From: Balanoglossus misakiensis
Taxonomy: Eukaryota > Hemichordata
Direction: 5' to 3'
DNA length: 64,000 bases
Assembly: GCA_040954595.2 (NCBI GenBank)
Contig: CM082594.2
Coordinates: 11,904,001-11,968,000 of the forward strand
The translations under genes and the position numbers were made by a program. Position 1 is the stretch's first letter. Every line of letters begins with the position of its first letter. Under the pieces are notes generated by a model, which did not search any database, was not told where the DNA came from, and was given only the letters and a program-made list of their open reading frames with translations. Positions 1 through 10,966 of this stretch are shown here, piece by piece.

Positions 1-92
1 TCGCCTGCTGCTCGTTTCTTTCTGGCACTGGGATCAGCATACTTGTTGTCATTTTCTGTGTGTTTGTCAGTCGCAAATACTGAGTTGTCTGT
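1..92 (-). CDS. ADAM10: ADAM10 exon 5 (partial): RKKR maturation site
   Basis: The acceptor TGGTATCTTTTACAG ends at 93. From 92 the frame reads TDNSVFATDKHTENDN, then KYADPSARKKRAAG, and leaves the window. RKKR matches the furin/PC7 site that separates the ADAM10 prodomain from the catalytic domain. Phase 0 agrees with the end of exon 4. The exon is cut by the window edge. Confidence 0.88.
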
Positions 93-2810
93 CTGTAAAA
101 GATACCACAAATCCAGTTTAACTAGATACAGATCATATCACTACCACCATACTGTACTTTGCATCACAGCTGCTGTTTGTCCAAAATATACACTACCAGA
201 GTGTTAGTACAACTGAACCAACTCTGTTGTATTTCTGATGTACCTTGAAATGTAAATCACCACAGGTAAAATGGTAAACCCTGGCCAAGACATTGTGCGA
301 CTTACTATTTCATCTTCTACTGGTACAGCTGACTCCTGAATTTTCTTCATCCATTTCACAGTATCATCATGTGCTCCACAGCTGTGATGCATCTTGTCAA
401 GATATGGATGAGTCACATCCGTGTCTTTGTACATAACTGAGTGGAAGCCTGAAGGCTCTTCCATGTATCGGCTGGCAGGCTCGATATAATACTCCTCACC
501 ATCTGTGTATATCTTGCCTTCAAAGAGGCCATCTAGGATAGAGCCATGCACAAGACTTGTGGGCTCATCTGGAAAGAGGAAGTCAAATGTAAATGCTGCT
601 GATTGTCTAATTTCAATTCTCAAACAAGAAAACTGCTGGAGTTACAAAAGGCAAGGTTGGTTAGTAACACATACATGCATGCTCTTGTGTAATCAAAGTG
701 GCTCTATGATGGTGAGAGGGCACTAGATTATGTAAATAATAAAAAGGTGAAGGTTGTGTAAATGCTGCATCAGCTTTCCAAGAATTTTCATTTATACAAC
801 AGTTCTGACCTTGAAGAAATCCTTTGTAGACGTGTGAGGTGTCACCAATCTTTTCATGGCCCCCTTCTCCTTCAATGATAAAATCTGTGGCAAAGATTTG
901 AAGATCTCTTTTCAACCGAATATGAAAATCCCTGAAATTAAACAGAGAAGAATTGCATTATTTTTAAATAGAGAGTTTCCTAGAAGCGCTGCGTCATCAC
1001 CACACATAAGATGACCATCCTTCATATCCAATCTGATTACAATCAGATGTTGTACATGTAGAGTTGGCTCAATCTTTACATTTGCTGGTTCTTTGCTGTT
1101 CTGGTCTGGGATGTCTACATGTACCTCTATCAGATTGCCTTCATATCCCCACATACATGTATATGTGTGGCAATCATTGCTTATGTAATGAACAAGCGAT
1201 TCAAAGATATTTGACAGAAATGAGAAAATTGACACATTGGTGTCTAAAGATATATCAAAAGTATATTACATGTACACCCATTAAGATGTAGTTCAAATTA
1301 AAATGTCAAGTACAGTACCACTAAGTCTCTACAAGAGAGGTATGCATCTAATGTAACATGTTTTGCAGGCAATAAAACTGGTCATAAATACTTGTATAGG
1401 GAAGTCACATGCAAGTTTTAGGGGAGAGCAGCTACATGTATAACATTGTAACAATAGGTGCACTGGTAGACTACATGTACTAGTTTTTATGACTATATAA
1501 ATGGAATATGATCCAGTTCACTTCAATGATCAAAATTCACATTTTAACTAAGTTTATGTTTTTTTCAACAATTTTACAATTGTGACATGTAAATACAAGG
1601 GCTCAATCAATAGCAACTATGGCTAAGAAATGAACAGATGTGTGGTTAGATACTAAAGAGACGAACTCCGGTGTAACTTTTATTGTACGACATACTCCCT
1701 CAAGGTGGGGGTAAACAAATTCTGAAGTTGCCATGACAACAAGTCTGGGCTTCTGCCAGAATCAGCAGTTGACCGGAGAGGATTTGCATTTATGAAAGAG
1801 AAAGATGACAGCTTCAGGCAGAGGATTATTCAGTTGCTAAGGTAAACATTCATGGTCGCCACAGCTGTTACATACATGTTCTAGCCTTAGGGTTAGTAAA
1901 AGCAATGGGATTATGAATTTCATAAACTGGATACCGCTCTCAATTGTTTGATGGATATTTTTACATTATGCACACAACATAAAAGACTTTTTGTGTGTTT
2001 AGATTCAACTTGTATTAATACTATGCACACAGCATAAAAGACTATTTACATGCATGTGTTTAGACTCAACTTGTAATAATCCATGGCCTGTCTGGGTTAA
2101 TCCAGCTAGCACCTCACTGTCACTGTAACACAAGACTTTGCAGAGTTTCTTGTAATGTATGATACATTGTACCGAAGTCTCCAAGCTAAAGTGACCAAAA
2201 AAGACTTCAATAATCTGTCTTGAGATGTTTACAAAGTACCTTTTAGGTATTTTCTCTAATAACTTCATGTGCATTTCAGAATATGATTCTGATATTGAAA
2301 GAGACACATGGGAATTTCCCTGTAGGGTTTTTTAGAAATGTATGACTCACTTAACACAGCCGAAGTTATAGTTAATGAGGTAACCATGAAAACCTGATGG
2401 GTTGTCTGTGAGAATAACAAGCTTTCAATACTCTGCTACACATAAAAACATATGAATTGCTTTACAATTCTTCACCTTGACTTTACAGAACTGGGTAGTA
2501 TTCATTTTTCACATTACACTGTATATTCATTCCACAAACTCACCTATTGTGGGCTGAAAATTTCAACTCTACACTTCTTTGGCTTGGAATCCTACTCTCT
2601 GTGGATCTCTTTGCCCGTAGATGTCTCTCGTTTAGCTCATCTCTGTCATAATTTATACCGTCAAAATGACGTATATAATCATTTAAGGGGTTCCGTGCAG
2701 CATCTGGGGAAAAATGAATGCAAATACATGTACCAATATTGAAATATTGAAAGTAATGATATCAATCACACAAGTTCTCTTATTTATAATAATAATAATA
2801 ATATTAATTA

Positions 2811-2843
<33 letters not shown>

Positions 2844-3759
2844 TACTACTGGTACTAACTACACTTCACATATTTTTGGTGACCAGAATGCCGTTTTCGC
2901 CTGAGGTGGAAACAAATGTCATTCCAACTGTTCACGTACAGAAGATATATTTTGAGAAAATACAAATAACACACTAGTAAATGATATATCATATACACAA
3001 TGTTGTGGTGGAGGCCACAGTATGCAGAACTACCACAAAGACAATGTCCTCAATGTATGTGTATGTTTAACTCAGGGAGGTCATGTTTGTATTGGGAAAG
3101 TGTCATGATAAGTCCAATATCGCTTTTCCTGCATCAATACAGTTTCAGTATTGTCACAACAAGATGACATCTTATAACACTGATGATATCTTCCACATGG
3201 TTTACATGTCTCATGCACATGCAACATAGAAATTAGAATGGTGTCAACATTGACGGTCAACGGCCATGAGACAAGTTTTCAATACTGACTCCAGACCTGA
3301 CGTGACAGGCATGCTTGCAAAATGAGAATGTATTCCTCTCGTAAATATTTGGAAATGCATTTCTGATCCATTAAAATAACCCGGATTCGTATATTATGAC
3401 GACATTCTGTCATGTACGCTACAAGGTCAAATATGTCATCCTCTGTGGACATCACAACAAAGATGATGTACAACGCCCTGTCCGCGTCCGTCCAATAATT
3501 CGACTCGTATCCCGGCCGTTCGTTTAATTATTTCACCCGTCGTTTTTTGTTCAATCCTCCACCCGATTTGTTATTGTACTATTTGTATTTGCTGTTCATA
3601 ATTAAAATCGACTTGCTCTACTTCATAGGCCGGAGAATGACCCTAGTATTACGTGTATACAGTGCAAAGTAGAAACAAAATGGCCACGGTTTATAATGAT
3701 AGATACTTACAACTTGTCACGGCCAATGCAGCCACCAACACCGACAGCCTCAATATCAT
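1..3759 (-). CDS. ADAM10: ADAM10 (kuzbanian-type) metalloprotease, 5' part of gene
   Basis: This is the 5' half of a membrane sheddase gene. ADAM10 cleaves Notch, cadherins and many other surface proteins. Five coding exons join in frame: 3759-3711, 2703-2544, 931-810, 568-306 and 92-1, giving about 228 residues before the window edge. All introns are GT-AG and the phases agree (1, 2, 1, 0). The order is a signal peptide (residues 1-16, MILRLSVLVAALAVTS), the N-terminal motif NPLNDYIRHFDG, an upstream convertase site RAKR, the prodomain core (HGSILDGLFEG, YYIEPASRY, FHSVMY), a prodomain cysteine in the SCGAHD context, and the final RKKR furin-type site. Each block has a direct counterpart in vertebrate ADAM10. 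The metalloprotease, disintegrin and membrane parts must lie left of position 1. The gene is transcribed divergently from the P450 gene. Confidence 0.95.
306..568 (-). CDS. ADAM10: ADAM10 exon 4: prodomain core with inhibitory cysteine
   Basis: The acceptor CTTCCTCTTTCCAG ends at 569, and the strong donor GTAAGT starts at 305 in phase 0. The exon encodes EPTSLVHGSILDGLFEGK, then EEYYIEPASRYMEE, FHSVMYKDTDV and a cysteine in HHSCGAHDD. In ADAM10 the corresponding block is HGSVIDGRFEG, YVEPAERY, FHSVIY and the GGCADHS cysteine-switch region. An open frame continues 34 codons past the donor, but that extension is not ADAM10-like. Confidence 0.96.
810..931 (-). CDS. ADAM10: ADAM10 exon 3: prodomain
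   Basis: The acceptor TTTAATTTCAG ends at 932. The donor is GTCAGA starting at 809, a weaker but valid GT. The exon encodes DFHIRLKRDLQIFATDF and DTSHVYKGFLQ, matching the vertebrate block with LRMKRD and DTSHIYTG. The last base G plus AT from the next exon gives Asp. If the donor is ignored, the frame runs on into intron sequence with no similarity to ADAM10, which supports splicing here. Confidence 0.93.
1967..2079. repeat. Tandem duplication in ADAM10 intron, about 55-base unit
   Basis: TATGCACACAACATAAAAGA at 1967 and TATGCACACAGCATAAAAGA at 2022 each lead into TGTGTTTAGA and TCAACTTGTA. Two diverged tandem copies inside the intron between exons 2 and 3. Confidence 0.8.
2544..2703 (-). 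CDS. ADAM10: ADAM10 exon 2: prodomain N-terminus with RAKR site
   Basis: The acceptor is a pyrimidine-rich TTTTTCCCCAG ending at 2704, and the donor GTGAGT starts at 2543. The exon encodes AARNPLNDYIRHFDG, then ERHLRAKRSTES and VELKFSAHNR. It aligns with the vertebrate ADAM10 stretch running from NPLNKYIRHYEG through RAKR to LRLDFHAHGR. The RAKR basic site corresponds to the upstream proprotein-convertase site described for mammalian ADAM10. The exon leaves two bases (AG) that join G of exon 3 to make Arg. Confidence 0.95.
2787..2844. repeat. Compound (AAT)n and (ATC)n microsatellite
   Basis: A run of AAT units passes into about 11 units of ATC; located in ADAM10 intron 1. Confidence 0.93.
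3711..3759 (-). CDS. ADAM10: ADAM10 exon 1: start codon and signal peptide
   Basis: The ATG at 3759-3757 opens 16 codons (MILRLSVLVAALAVTS), a compact hydrophobic signal peptide, and then one base of a split codon. The donor GTAAGT begins at 3710. The first base of the split codon (T) joins AT of the next exon to give Tyr, which keeps the frame into the conserved NPLNDYIRH segment. The short exon and the phase match are the reasons for choosing this start. Confidence 0.88.
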
Positions 3760-4541
3760 GGCGAAACGGTCAAACTAACGGTTCTTCAGAACACGGAATT
3801 AAATGACACGGACGTGATTTTCAAACTGAAACTTAAAAAATATAGTACGGAGTGACAACTAACAACAAACGGATATGCGTATCTTTCAGAAAAAAACACT
3901 TCCGCGTCGCCCAAGATTAATCATCACCGGGGGTGTCACGCATGATAGTTAGAGTTGGGCAAATTGTAAAATCCAGGCAGAGTATCTTTGTGTTTTAGGG
4001 ACAAAAGATTAACAGTTTCCATTTTAATTATACCAAGTATCATTTGAAGGACACCAAGATTAAAATTGCATAAGAATCACATTTGTAACTGAAAACGGAG
4101 TAATAAACCTTGAAAAACAACATGACATCATCAGGCGCGACTCATTTCGCGAGAAGCCTGAACTCAAGGGGGCGCTTTCCAGACGAAAGCACACACTTTA
4201 TACAAAAATGCTTCAAGACCTATTAAACCAATGTTTTGTATTTTATGACCCTTTGCTAAATGCTTTACGATTTTACGTGAATGAATCTAGACCGGCCCAC
4301 CTCATATCAATTAAAGCGCCCTCGACGGTAATTGAAGAAACACTAAAGTCGTATGTTCGCATTTACATTTTCTGTCGTACATTACGAGTATACGCAGTTT
4401 GCTCACAAATGAGTGCACTCAAGTTTTGACAGTACACCATGAAGACCTTTTCATGTTTCATTCTTATTTTGAGACACTTCATACAAAATGTATCTGCACA
4501 AGAGACATTAGGCTAGATCTATACGCAAATACACACATACA

Positions 4542-4565
4542 CCCCCCCCCCCCACACACACACAC
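4542..4565. repeat. C12 run and (CA)n
   Basis: Twelve C followed by about six CA units. Confidence 0.93.
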
Positions 4566-6325
4566 GGGAAAATCCTCTTTCATGCATGTGTAAATTACAT
4601 TTCTTTCTGTAAAAGATACTCCATTTTACATACAAAATCCCGCTTCTGATCATGTTGTGAGTGACATCAACAGGTTACATGTGTACCATCAAGGCCGTTC
4701 ATTCCCAATTGGGCGTATCACAGGGGCGATTGCTGCGTGTGTCACGCCACCGTGAGGCGAATCCCAGAAATTTACATATCCCCAGTTAAAAAGGCAGGTA
4801 TGAATGGGCCACGTATTGTCTTTATTTAAAATATCGTGTCATATCGACAAAAGACCCACCATTTTTACCCACATCACTCCTTCTAACAGTTTAATTTCAA
4901 TTCTTACTTCTATGAAGATCAAACGTCTACAGTCAAGGAGTTCCAGACCCAGGATCTGACAGACACCACTGCCGCTGTGACGAACAATCATCATCACTGA
5001 TATTGCAGTTCAGTTTTGATCAAGGTTAGTGCTGTATTTTCTAACAGGAAATTGGCTCTGACAGTGACAGCAATATGAATTAACTTATACCACGAGATTT
5101 TTTTCAGGCGGAGGCTTACAAATTTCATATTACTTAAAACTGACTCTCAATTGAATATTTTCCCCAAGAGCAGTAATGTACACTTATGTACTATAATTAT
5201 CTATGCCGCTGTGTGTAGAACGAAGGGTTCGGGAAAGGCTTAAAATGTATTAGCATTGATGAGTGGGTGCTAATATTACAGTAATCGAAGTGCTGTTTGA
5301 ATGTGTGTTAACTTGACTGGTGGGCTGGCTTGTCTTCATCACAAGACAGAATAAGCGCTGCCTTCCATCCGTCATGTAAATAAGAAATAACAGATTTGGA
5401 TATGTATGCAACTCGCCGTATTAAAATGCTAGGTTCCATGGTCCCTCTACACTCACAACAACGACATCATGTAATATGCAAAACTGATGCTGTTTTGAAC
5501 TCTCAATATTTCTGCTATAAATAACAATGGTGACCAGCAAAGTATTGTCATGTAAAATGACCATATTTAATTGTTTCATACATTTGAATAAAAATAGACT
5601 TTATTTGAGTATTATTTTATCGGTTGGTCTAGTGTATCATGTGGGGCGTCGGCCTGGCTGGCGGTGGCAACATGGAGCAGTTGGCCGAGAGATACCCCTA
5701 CCCGTACTTTGACAAAAACGATTGTTTTCACCCACATTCTCAGAATGCTATTTTAAGATACAGTTGTAATGACATGAATGTAGAGCGCATACAATGTGGT
5801 CGCTTGTTCTCCAGGGCACGGCAGTCACCCATTTCACGTCGATGCTGATTGTTTCAAGGTGTGACATGACGTCACGTCATTGTGACGAGTTCAACCGTGA
5901 CTCAAAGAGCAGACGACTTTCCATTGACACACAGTTCCCCTGATACTAGTATTCACGGCGAGGTCCCAGGATGATACATCTAGTAAGTTTGGCGCATAAA
6001 TTTGCTTAACCCAGCAAATAGAAATTTTTTTCGACACATTCAAACATGCGTAGACATTACGCCATGTCGTGTAAACATCCGTGCAAGTTATTATTTATTC
6101 TCGCCGCGGTAAATATGCATTATTTATGCAAACTATATTTTATATCCATATGGAATCGCGATATCGGTGTTAAAGGCTGGCGTTTTTATCCACGATTGTA
6201 GGTCTATCAAAATATACTAGTGGATTTAAAATGATAGTAGGCTGGGTATTTCAACAGGTGTTTGTGTTAGAGATGAATGCCAGCAATTAATTTGTGGAAT
6301 AAAGTTTGAAAGCATGGTTTTATTT

Positions 6326-6339
6326 GGGGGGGGGGGGGG
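6326..6339. repeat. G14 homopolymer
   Basis: Fourteen consecutive G bases. Confidence 0.95.
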
Positions 6340-7946
6340 ATAAATCGTGGACTTTCAACTCTCATTTTGAGGTGTATGTTTAAATAGGTGTTAATTATCA
6401 CGATAATGATATTATTATTACAATATGCGGAATGTACACACGCAGGCTATTGTGAGGGCCAGTTAGCAAGTTGGACAAAGCCAACACGTTCAAACAGTTG
6501 GAGAAATTCTGCATTTTCGATCGGACTGGGCTGACTTTTGATTAGTAAAACATGAAAATATTGAAGCCAAATTACAGATGCATTGTGTAAATAGTGCTTT
6601 GGAACACCAGACAGATTACAGTGGCATTATATTGACCAGCCGAGCTATTAGCTCAGTAATGTTTAGTTTATAACGGACTACTGTTTAATATCATTATGTG
6701 TTTAATAACAGATGTTCTGGTGACAGCCGCGCATATCAGAAATACCATGATCATTTAATTAAGATTGTCAGGAAATATCGTCAAAGATATCAGTTATGTA
6801 TGTCAATGCGCTATTTACAATGAACAAATGTTATTGTTTAAGGATACTGTTTCAAACTACTCAATAATTTGGGGACGGTCTTGCTCCCCTCTGGGAAGTA
6901 TTAGATTGGTTTCCATTTACTGGCGTTTAAGTATTAAGCATCCATAATTGACACTAATGTCGACTTCCAATGTTCGTATCAAGGCAGTATATTTTCTCTG
7001 GTACGAAGCCAAAGATTTTTTTCCACATTGCGAAACGTCATGTTTACGCGAAGCCATGTCGCAGAGTCGCTGATGATCACGAATAAATTGGGGCTAAAAT
7101 GTCATCTTGATAAATGCGGTTTGGAAACGTCGCCATGGCAACATATCGCTGTAATCCCGGCTAATGGGATTCACCACATGAGTCAAGATACGTATCGGTG
7201 ACAGTCATGATGAAGAACCAAGCAATAAAATCGATATGGAACAAAATGGCTCCTTATCAAGTTGAAGAGAAAACAAACCATTTCTTTGATGGAAGAAACA
7301 AAACAAGATATAGAAACATGTAGATTTGATTAGAATGGTTGTGGACAATCCTAAATTCAGTATATACAAGTTGAAATTTTAATTTCCAATTTCAGCTTCC
7401 GTGCAGATCGTCTTGCAAACACTCGTGGCAGATCTCATTCGATACTTCGAAGGCGTATTTTAAAGGTTGTACAGAATACCTTCATGATTATTTTGAAAAT
7501 GAATAAGTCGCAGATATCATACAATTGGAACGCCTGAGGGTCTTCCGCAACTAAAATGTTGATGTTTCACCGCCATGTATATTGCGTCCACCATTTGCAG
7601 CGCAAATTCAGCAGAGTAATTGACAAATCGAATTTGAAGAAACATGAGAATAGACTGAACATTAAATAACGAACTCGTTGCAGCTATTAATCAACGAGGT
7701 TTCATTTTTTTACATTTGGGTATTCTATAATAAGTTCATGGACTTTAAAACCATATCCTAAGACATCTGTGTCACTCTCTGATTCAAAAACTTGAATGTC
7801 GTTCATTTCTGTAGTGACAGGTATGGGGAATCTCTTATCATCTTTCGCCACCGACTCGTCTAGCGAGGGTATGTCTCCTTTTACTGCAAGATGCACATTT
7901 ACGTAAAGGAAGCATGCAAAAGCTAGGTTTCCGTGCGTACACTTTT

Positions 7947-8037
7947 ATGTGGCTGGTTGTGTATGCGTTCGCTGATGTACTGTACTGTAGCGTAAGAAGA
8001 GTTTTTGATTTGTTTTGTTCCTGTTTCTTACATTTTT
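7947..8037 (+). CDS. Probable P450 exon 1: membrane anchor
   Basis: The ATG at 7947 opens a hydrophobic frame beginning MWLVVYAFADVLYCSVRR and continuing through FDLFCSCFLHF. A GTATGC donor at 8038 leaves one base (T), which fits the phase required by the exon at 8248 (T plus AC gives Tyr). Adding this exon brings the protein to 502 residues, a normal P450 length. The donor is not ideal and the anchor sequence is not conserved, so the call is tentative. The alternative is an anchorless start at the ATG inside the next exon (8262) or an anchor exon further upstream. Confidence 0.4.
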
Positions 8038-10966
8038 GTATGCATGGAGCCGTGTGTATTTTAGTGGTGGTTACTTCGTGTTCTTTTTGAATGTGTAATT
8101 AGTACTATATAGGTGTCTACTTCCACAATTCAAATAAATATATAAATATGACTTATTTGTATAAATTGATATCATCTTTCGGTCATACATTAGATATTAG
8201 TTAACATTAACGCCGTGTATGTTAATTTTATGTTTATGTTTTTGCAGACGAGAGCAAAGAGATGACTACAAATGAGCTCCCGGAAGGACCATTCAGCCTG
8301 CCTTTCTTGGGAAATCTGCTGCAACTAGGCGATGACCCTCACCGCAAACTGCGAAATATGAGCAGAAAATACGGTATGTAAAAGAAGCCTGAATTTACTT
8401 TCCAGATAATACTCTCCTCGAATCCTCGGCTCGAGAGTGATAAGAAAACAGTTCGCTATTTATTTATAAATTCCACTTTTCACATTTTGCACGCTAATAT
8501 AAATTTCACGTCACGACTTGTTTGCCTGGGATGAAAGCATTGGATGACGCTCATTGTGTTTTTGCAGTCATTTCGCGTCACTCAACGGGAAAACTATAAA
8601 TATATACTTATTCACATATACGACTGACTGCGAAAAAATACTAGTAATTTGATAACAACAATATGGGAACAACGTTTGCTTGGTCAAACACCACACACAC
8701 ACACACCACGGGAATAAACTGTGCCATCAAATTGCGCAAATGGTAAATTCATGTTCAGGAAATGTACTATGTTCCCAAACGGCCCATTTCTCTTGAATTA
8801 GGTCATGTAACCTTTGTCTCGAAAGTTCAGTACATATAACAGTTTTCAAACAATGTATTCTGTTAGCAATCCTCTAGAGCAAACACACATCACTAGAAAC
8901 ATCTCAAACACTGAATGCACTTAATTTGGGTGTAAATTCTATCCACAGGTAAAATTTTGAGCGTCAAGCTGGGGGACAGACAAGCGGTGGTTTTGAACTC
9001 AATGGAACTTCTCAGAGAGGCGATGGTGCAGAAGGGACAGGATTTCAATGGGAGGGCGCCATTAAAGCTTTACGAAGAGCTGGTGTCAAGAAGTAATAAG
9101 GGATTGCGATTGGCAGAGGAACCGTACTGGCGAATCAGTAGAAAGATTTCTGACTCGGCGTTGAAGATGGTCGGACATGAAAAATGGGAGAAGATAATTG
9201 AAGACGAAGCCAAAACTTTAATTGGTAAGACTTCTCGTATAGTGTTTCCGAGAAAACTTGTATAGGAGACATAAAAAGCCGAAAATTGCCGTCGCTTCTC
9301 GTTACATCAGATCTCAGTGATCTGACCAAACGCACCATGTCACGTGCCATCGCACCACACCACACCATACCACAACACACCGCATCACATGATAAACTAA
9401 AAGAAAATAAACTTTTGTGTACTTCTCTTTGCATGAAAATAATAAATTAATATTTTCTTGTCACAATCACATAATGCATATTCATATTAAATTCGACATA
9501 TTTCAGCGACGTTGAAGGAAATAGAAGATCGTCGATTTGACCCAGGACCAGATTTGGACTTCGCTGTCAGTAACGTCATGTGTACCGCCCTCTTTAGTAC
9601 AAAATACAAGAGAGATGACAAAGAATTCCTTATGTTATATCAAAACCAAAGAGTCATTAATGATAATATATGGAAGAGTTCACCCCAAGGTAGATTAAAA
9701 ATTAACTAATTTTTATCGGTGCAACCCTCAAATGTAAACCGTTCCCGAATTTGAATAAAAGGATATAAAGTACCGGGATGAGTGTGGCCACGAATAGTGT
9801 AATACTCTTACGGTTCACGTGATTTGGGTGTGGTCATGTTAATGCGCTAACAGAGGAGCCCACTGTAACATGCACATGTAAAGGCAGTTTGACAGAACAT
9901 CTTTATTACATTCTTGATTATTATCATCATCGTGCGTCACAATTACCTCAGATTATTCTTATCATTGTGTTCTTCTTTTGTCATATGTATCTTCTTTTTT
10001 TCAGATTACTTTTCGTTCATAAAGCATTTGCCTGACTCGGATAAAACCACAGATTTTCGTCTGGCCGTCGCAGCGCGGGACGCCTTCTTCCACAGAAAAC
10101 TGATGGAGCACAAATCAACGTTCCAGCACGACAGGATCCGTGACGTCACAGATGCGCTCATCAAGGCGAGAATGGAAGTGCAAGCCGAGACCCCGGACAT
10201 TACCATCGGCGATGAGTACCTGGAAGTTCTCATTTGGGATCTGTTTGATGGAGGTGAGATAAAAATATCCCGAGATTGTCATAAAATGTTCTAGTCAGAC
10301 ATTATTAGCCTACGTTACGAAACTACCACCGACCGTTTTCTTGACGCCCAATGATGACATTTTATTTTTTCATTTTTTTCAGCTTGTGCAACTACGGCTG
10401 CAGTTATCAAGTGGCTTCTAGTGTACCTCTTGAATTTCAGTCACGTTCAAGACAAAGTACACCAGGAGCTACAGAGTGTATTGGGTGATGACCCAGTCAC
10501 CGTAGCCGATAGAGTGAGACTGCCGTACCTCCAAGCGACCGTCCTGGAGACTCTACGCCTGTCCCCACCCATGCCTCTCACCGTACCGCACAGAGCTACT
10601 CTGACCAGCAAAATCAGTAACTACAACATCCCAAAAGACACGGTTATAGTCTGCAACTTATGGGCCATGCAGAGGGACCCGGATGTGTTCCTGGATGCCG
10701 AAGTCTTCACACCGGATCGCTTCATCGATCCCGACACTAACCATCTATATCCCCTGAGCTCCATGAACTTTCAACCCTTCGGTGCCGGGCCACGTCGCTG
10801 TCCCGGCGAATCGTTCGCCATGATGCAACTCTTCTTGTTCACGGCATACTTGCTGCATCAGTTCGACGTTGAACTTGCCCCGGGCGGCGTCATGCCCGCA
10901 ACAACAGGTGAACTTCAGAAGGTGCTTCAACCAGAACCGTTTCAGATAGTGCTACATAGTCGCTAA
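7947..10966 (+). CDS. Cytochrome P450, clan 2 (CYP1/CYP17-like)
   Basis: This is a haem-thiolate monooxygenase of the microsomal clan 2 group; its substrate cannot be read from the sequence. The exons are 8248-8373, 8949-9224, 9507-9689, 10005-10253 and 10383-10966, plus a probable anchor exon 7947-8037. All introns are GT-AG and phase 1, and the joined length is 502 residues, normal for the family. Hallmarks (approximate residues) are the proline hinge LPEGPFSLPFLGN, C-helix WRISR, I-helix GACATT (308-313), K-helix ETLR (364-367), FTPDRF, and the haem loop FGAGPRRCPG with Cys448. It stops at TAA 10964. The I-helix lacks the usual acidic residue before Thr. The wording around the haem loop and K-helix resembles CYP17 and CYP1 more than CYP3 or CYP4, but the subfamily is not assigned. 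Confidence 0.93.
8248..8373 (+). CDS. P450 exon: proline hinge and A-helix
   Basis: The acceptor ATGTTTTTGCAG ends at 8247 and the donor GTATGT starts at 8374. The exon encodes ESKEMTTNELPEGPFSLP, then FLGNLLQLGDDPHRKL and MSRKYG. This is the proline-rich hinge and A-helix segment of clan 2 P450s, and the exon end after KYG matches a common exon border in CYP2-type genes. Confidence 0.93.
8949..9224 (+). CDS. P450 exon: beta-1 sheet through C-helix
   Basis: The acceptor TCTATCCACAG ends at 8948 and the donor GTAAGA starts at 9225. The exon encodes KILSVKLGDRQAVVLNS, then FNGRAPLKLYEEL and EEPYWRISRKISD. The FxGRP-like motif and the C-helix WxxxR motif, which contacts a haem propionate, are both present. 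The open frame continues a few codons past the donor before a stop. Confidence 0.95.
9507..9689 (+). CDS. P450 exon: D-F helix region
   Basis: The acceptor CGACATATTTCAG ends at 9506 and the donor GTAGAT starts at 9690. The exon encodes ATLKEIEDRRFDPGPDLD, then FAVSNVMCTALFSTKY. This matches the segment around the D and E helices, where the family usually has a pattern like V.NVI..L.F...Y. Confidence 0.92.
10005..10253 (+). CDS. P450 exon: F-G to start of I-helix
   Basis: The acceptor CTTCTTTTTTTCAG ends at 10004 and the donor GTGAGA starts at 10254. The exon encodes DYFSFIKHLPDSDKTTD, then DALIKARMEVQAETPD and YLEVLIWDLFDGG. The region D(A/T)L..A+M followed by a D.F.G stretch is the usual lead-in to the I-helix in CYP17- and CYP1-like proteins. 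Confidence 0.93.
10383..10966 (+). CDS. P450 last exon: I-helix to haem loop and C-terminus
   Basis: The acceptor is CATTTTTTTCAG ending at 10382, and the stop is TAA at 10964-10966. One uninterrupted exon carries the rest of the I-helix (ACATTAAVIKWLL), ETLRLSPPMP, NLWAMQRDP, FTPDRF, FGAGPRRCPGES and the C-terminal FDVELAPGG and FQIVLHSR. Many vertebrate clan 2 genes split this part into several exons, so the single exon is a notable simplification. No AATAAA was seen immediately downstream. Confidence 0.96.

Larger units (their letters stand above)
3760..7946. other. Noncoding gap between head-to-head ADAM10 and P450 genes
   Basis: About 4.2 kb lie between the ADAM10 start codon (minus) and the first probable P450 exon (plus). 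The gap should hold both promoters. No clear TATA box or coding exon was recognised near either start. It contains a C12 run followed by a CA repeat (4542-4565), a G14 run (6326-6339), and a GC-rich open frame around 5639-5845 with no recognisable family. Confidence 0.6.

Noticed and set aside
912-1235. 107-codon minus-strand frame next to ADAM10 exon 3
   Set aside because: The ADAM10 exons on both sides join in phase without it, so it is intron sequence.
5639-5848. GC-rich plus-strand frame starting MWGVGLAGGGNMEQLAERYP
   Set aside because: It looks coding-like over its first 25 codons, but it matches no family I recognise, has no phase-compatible link to the P450 exons, and ends in a stop without a donor. 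Left unannotated.
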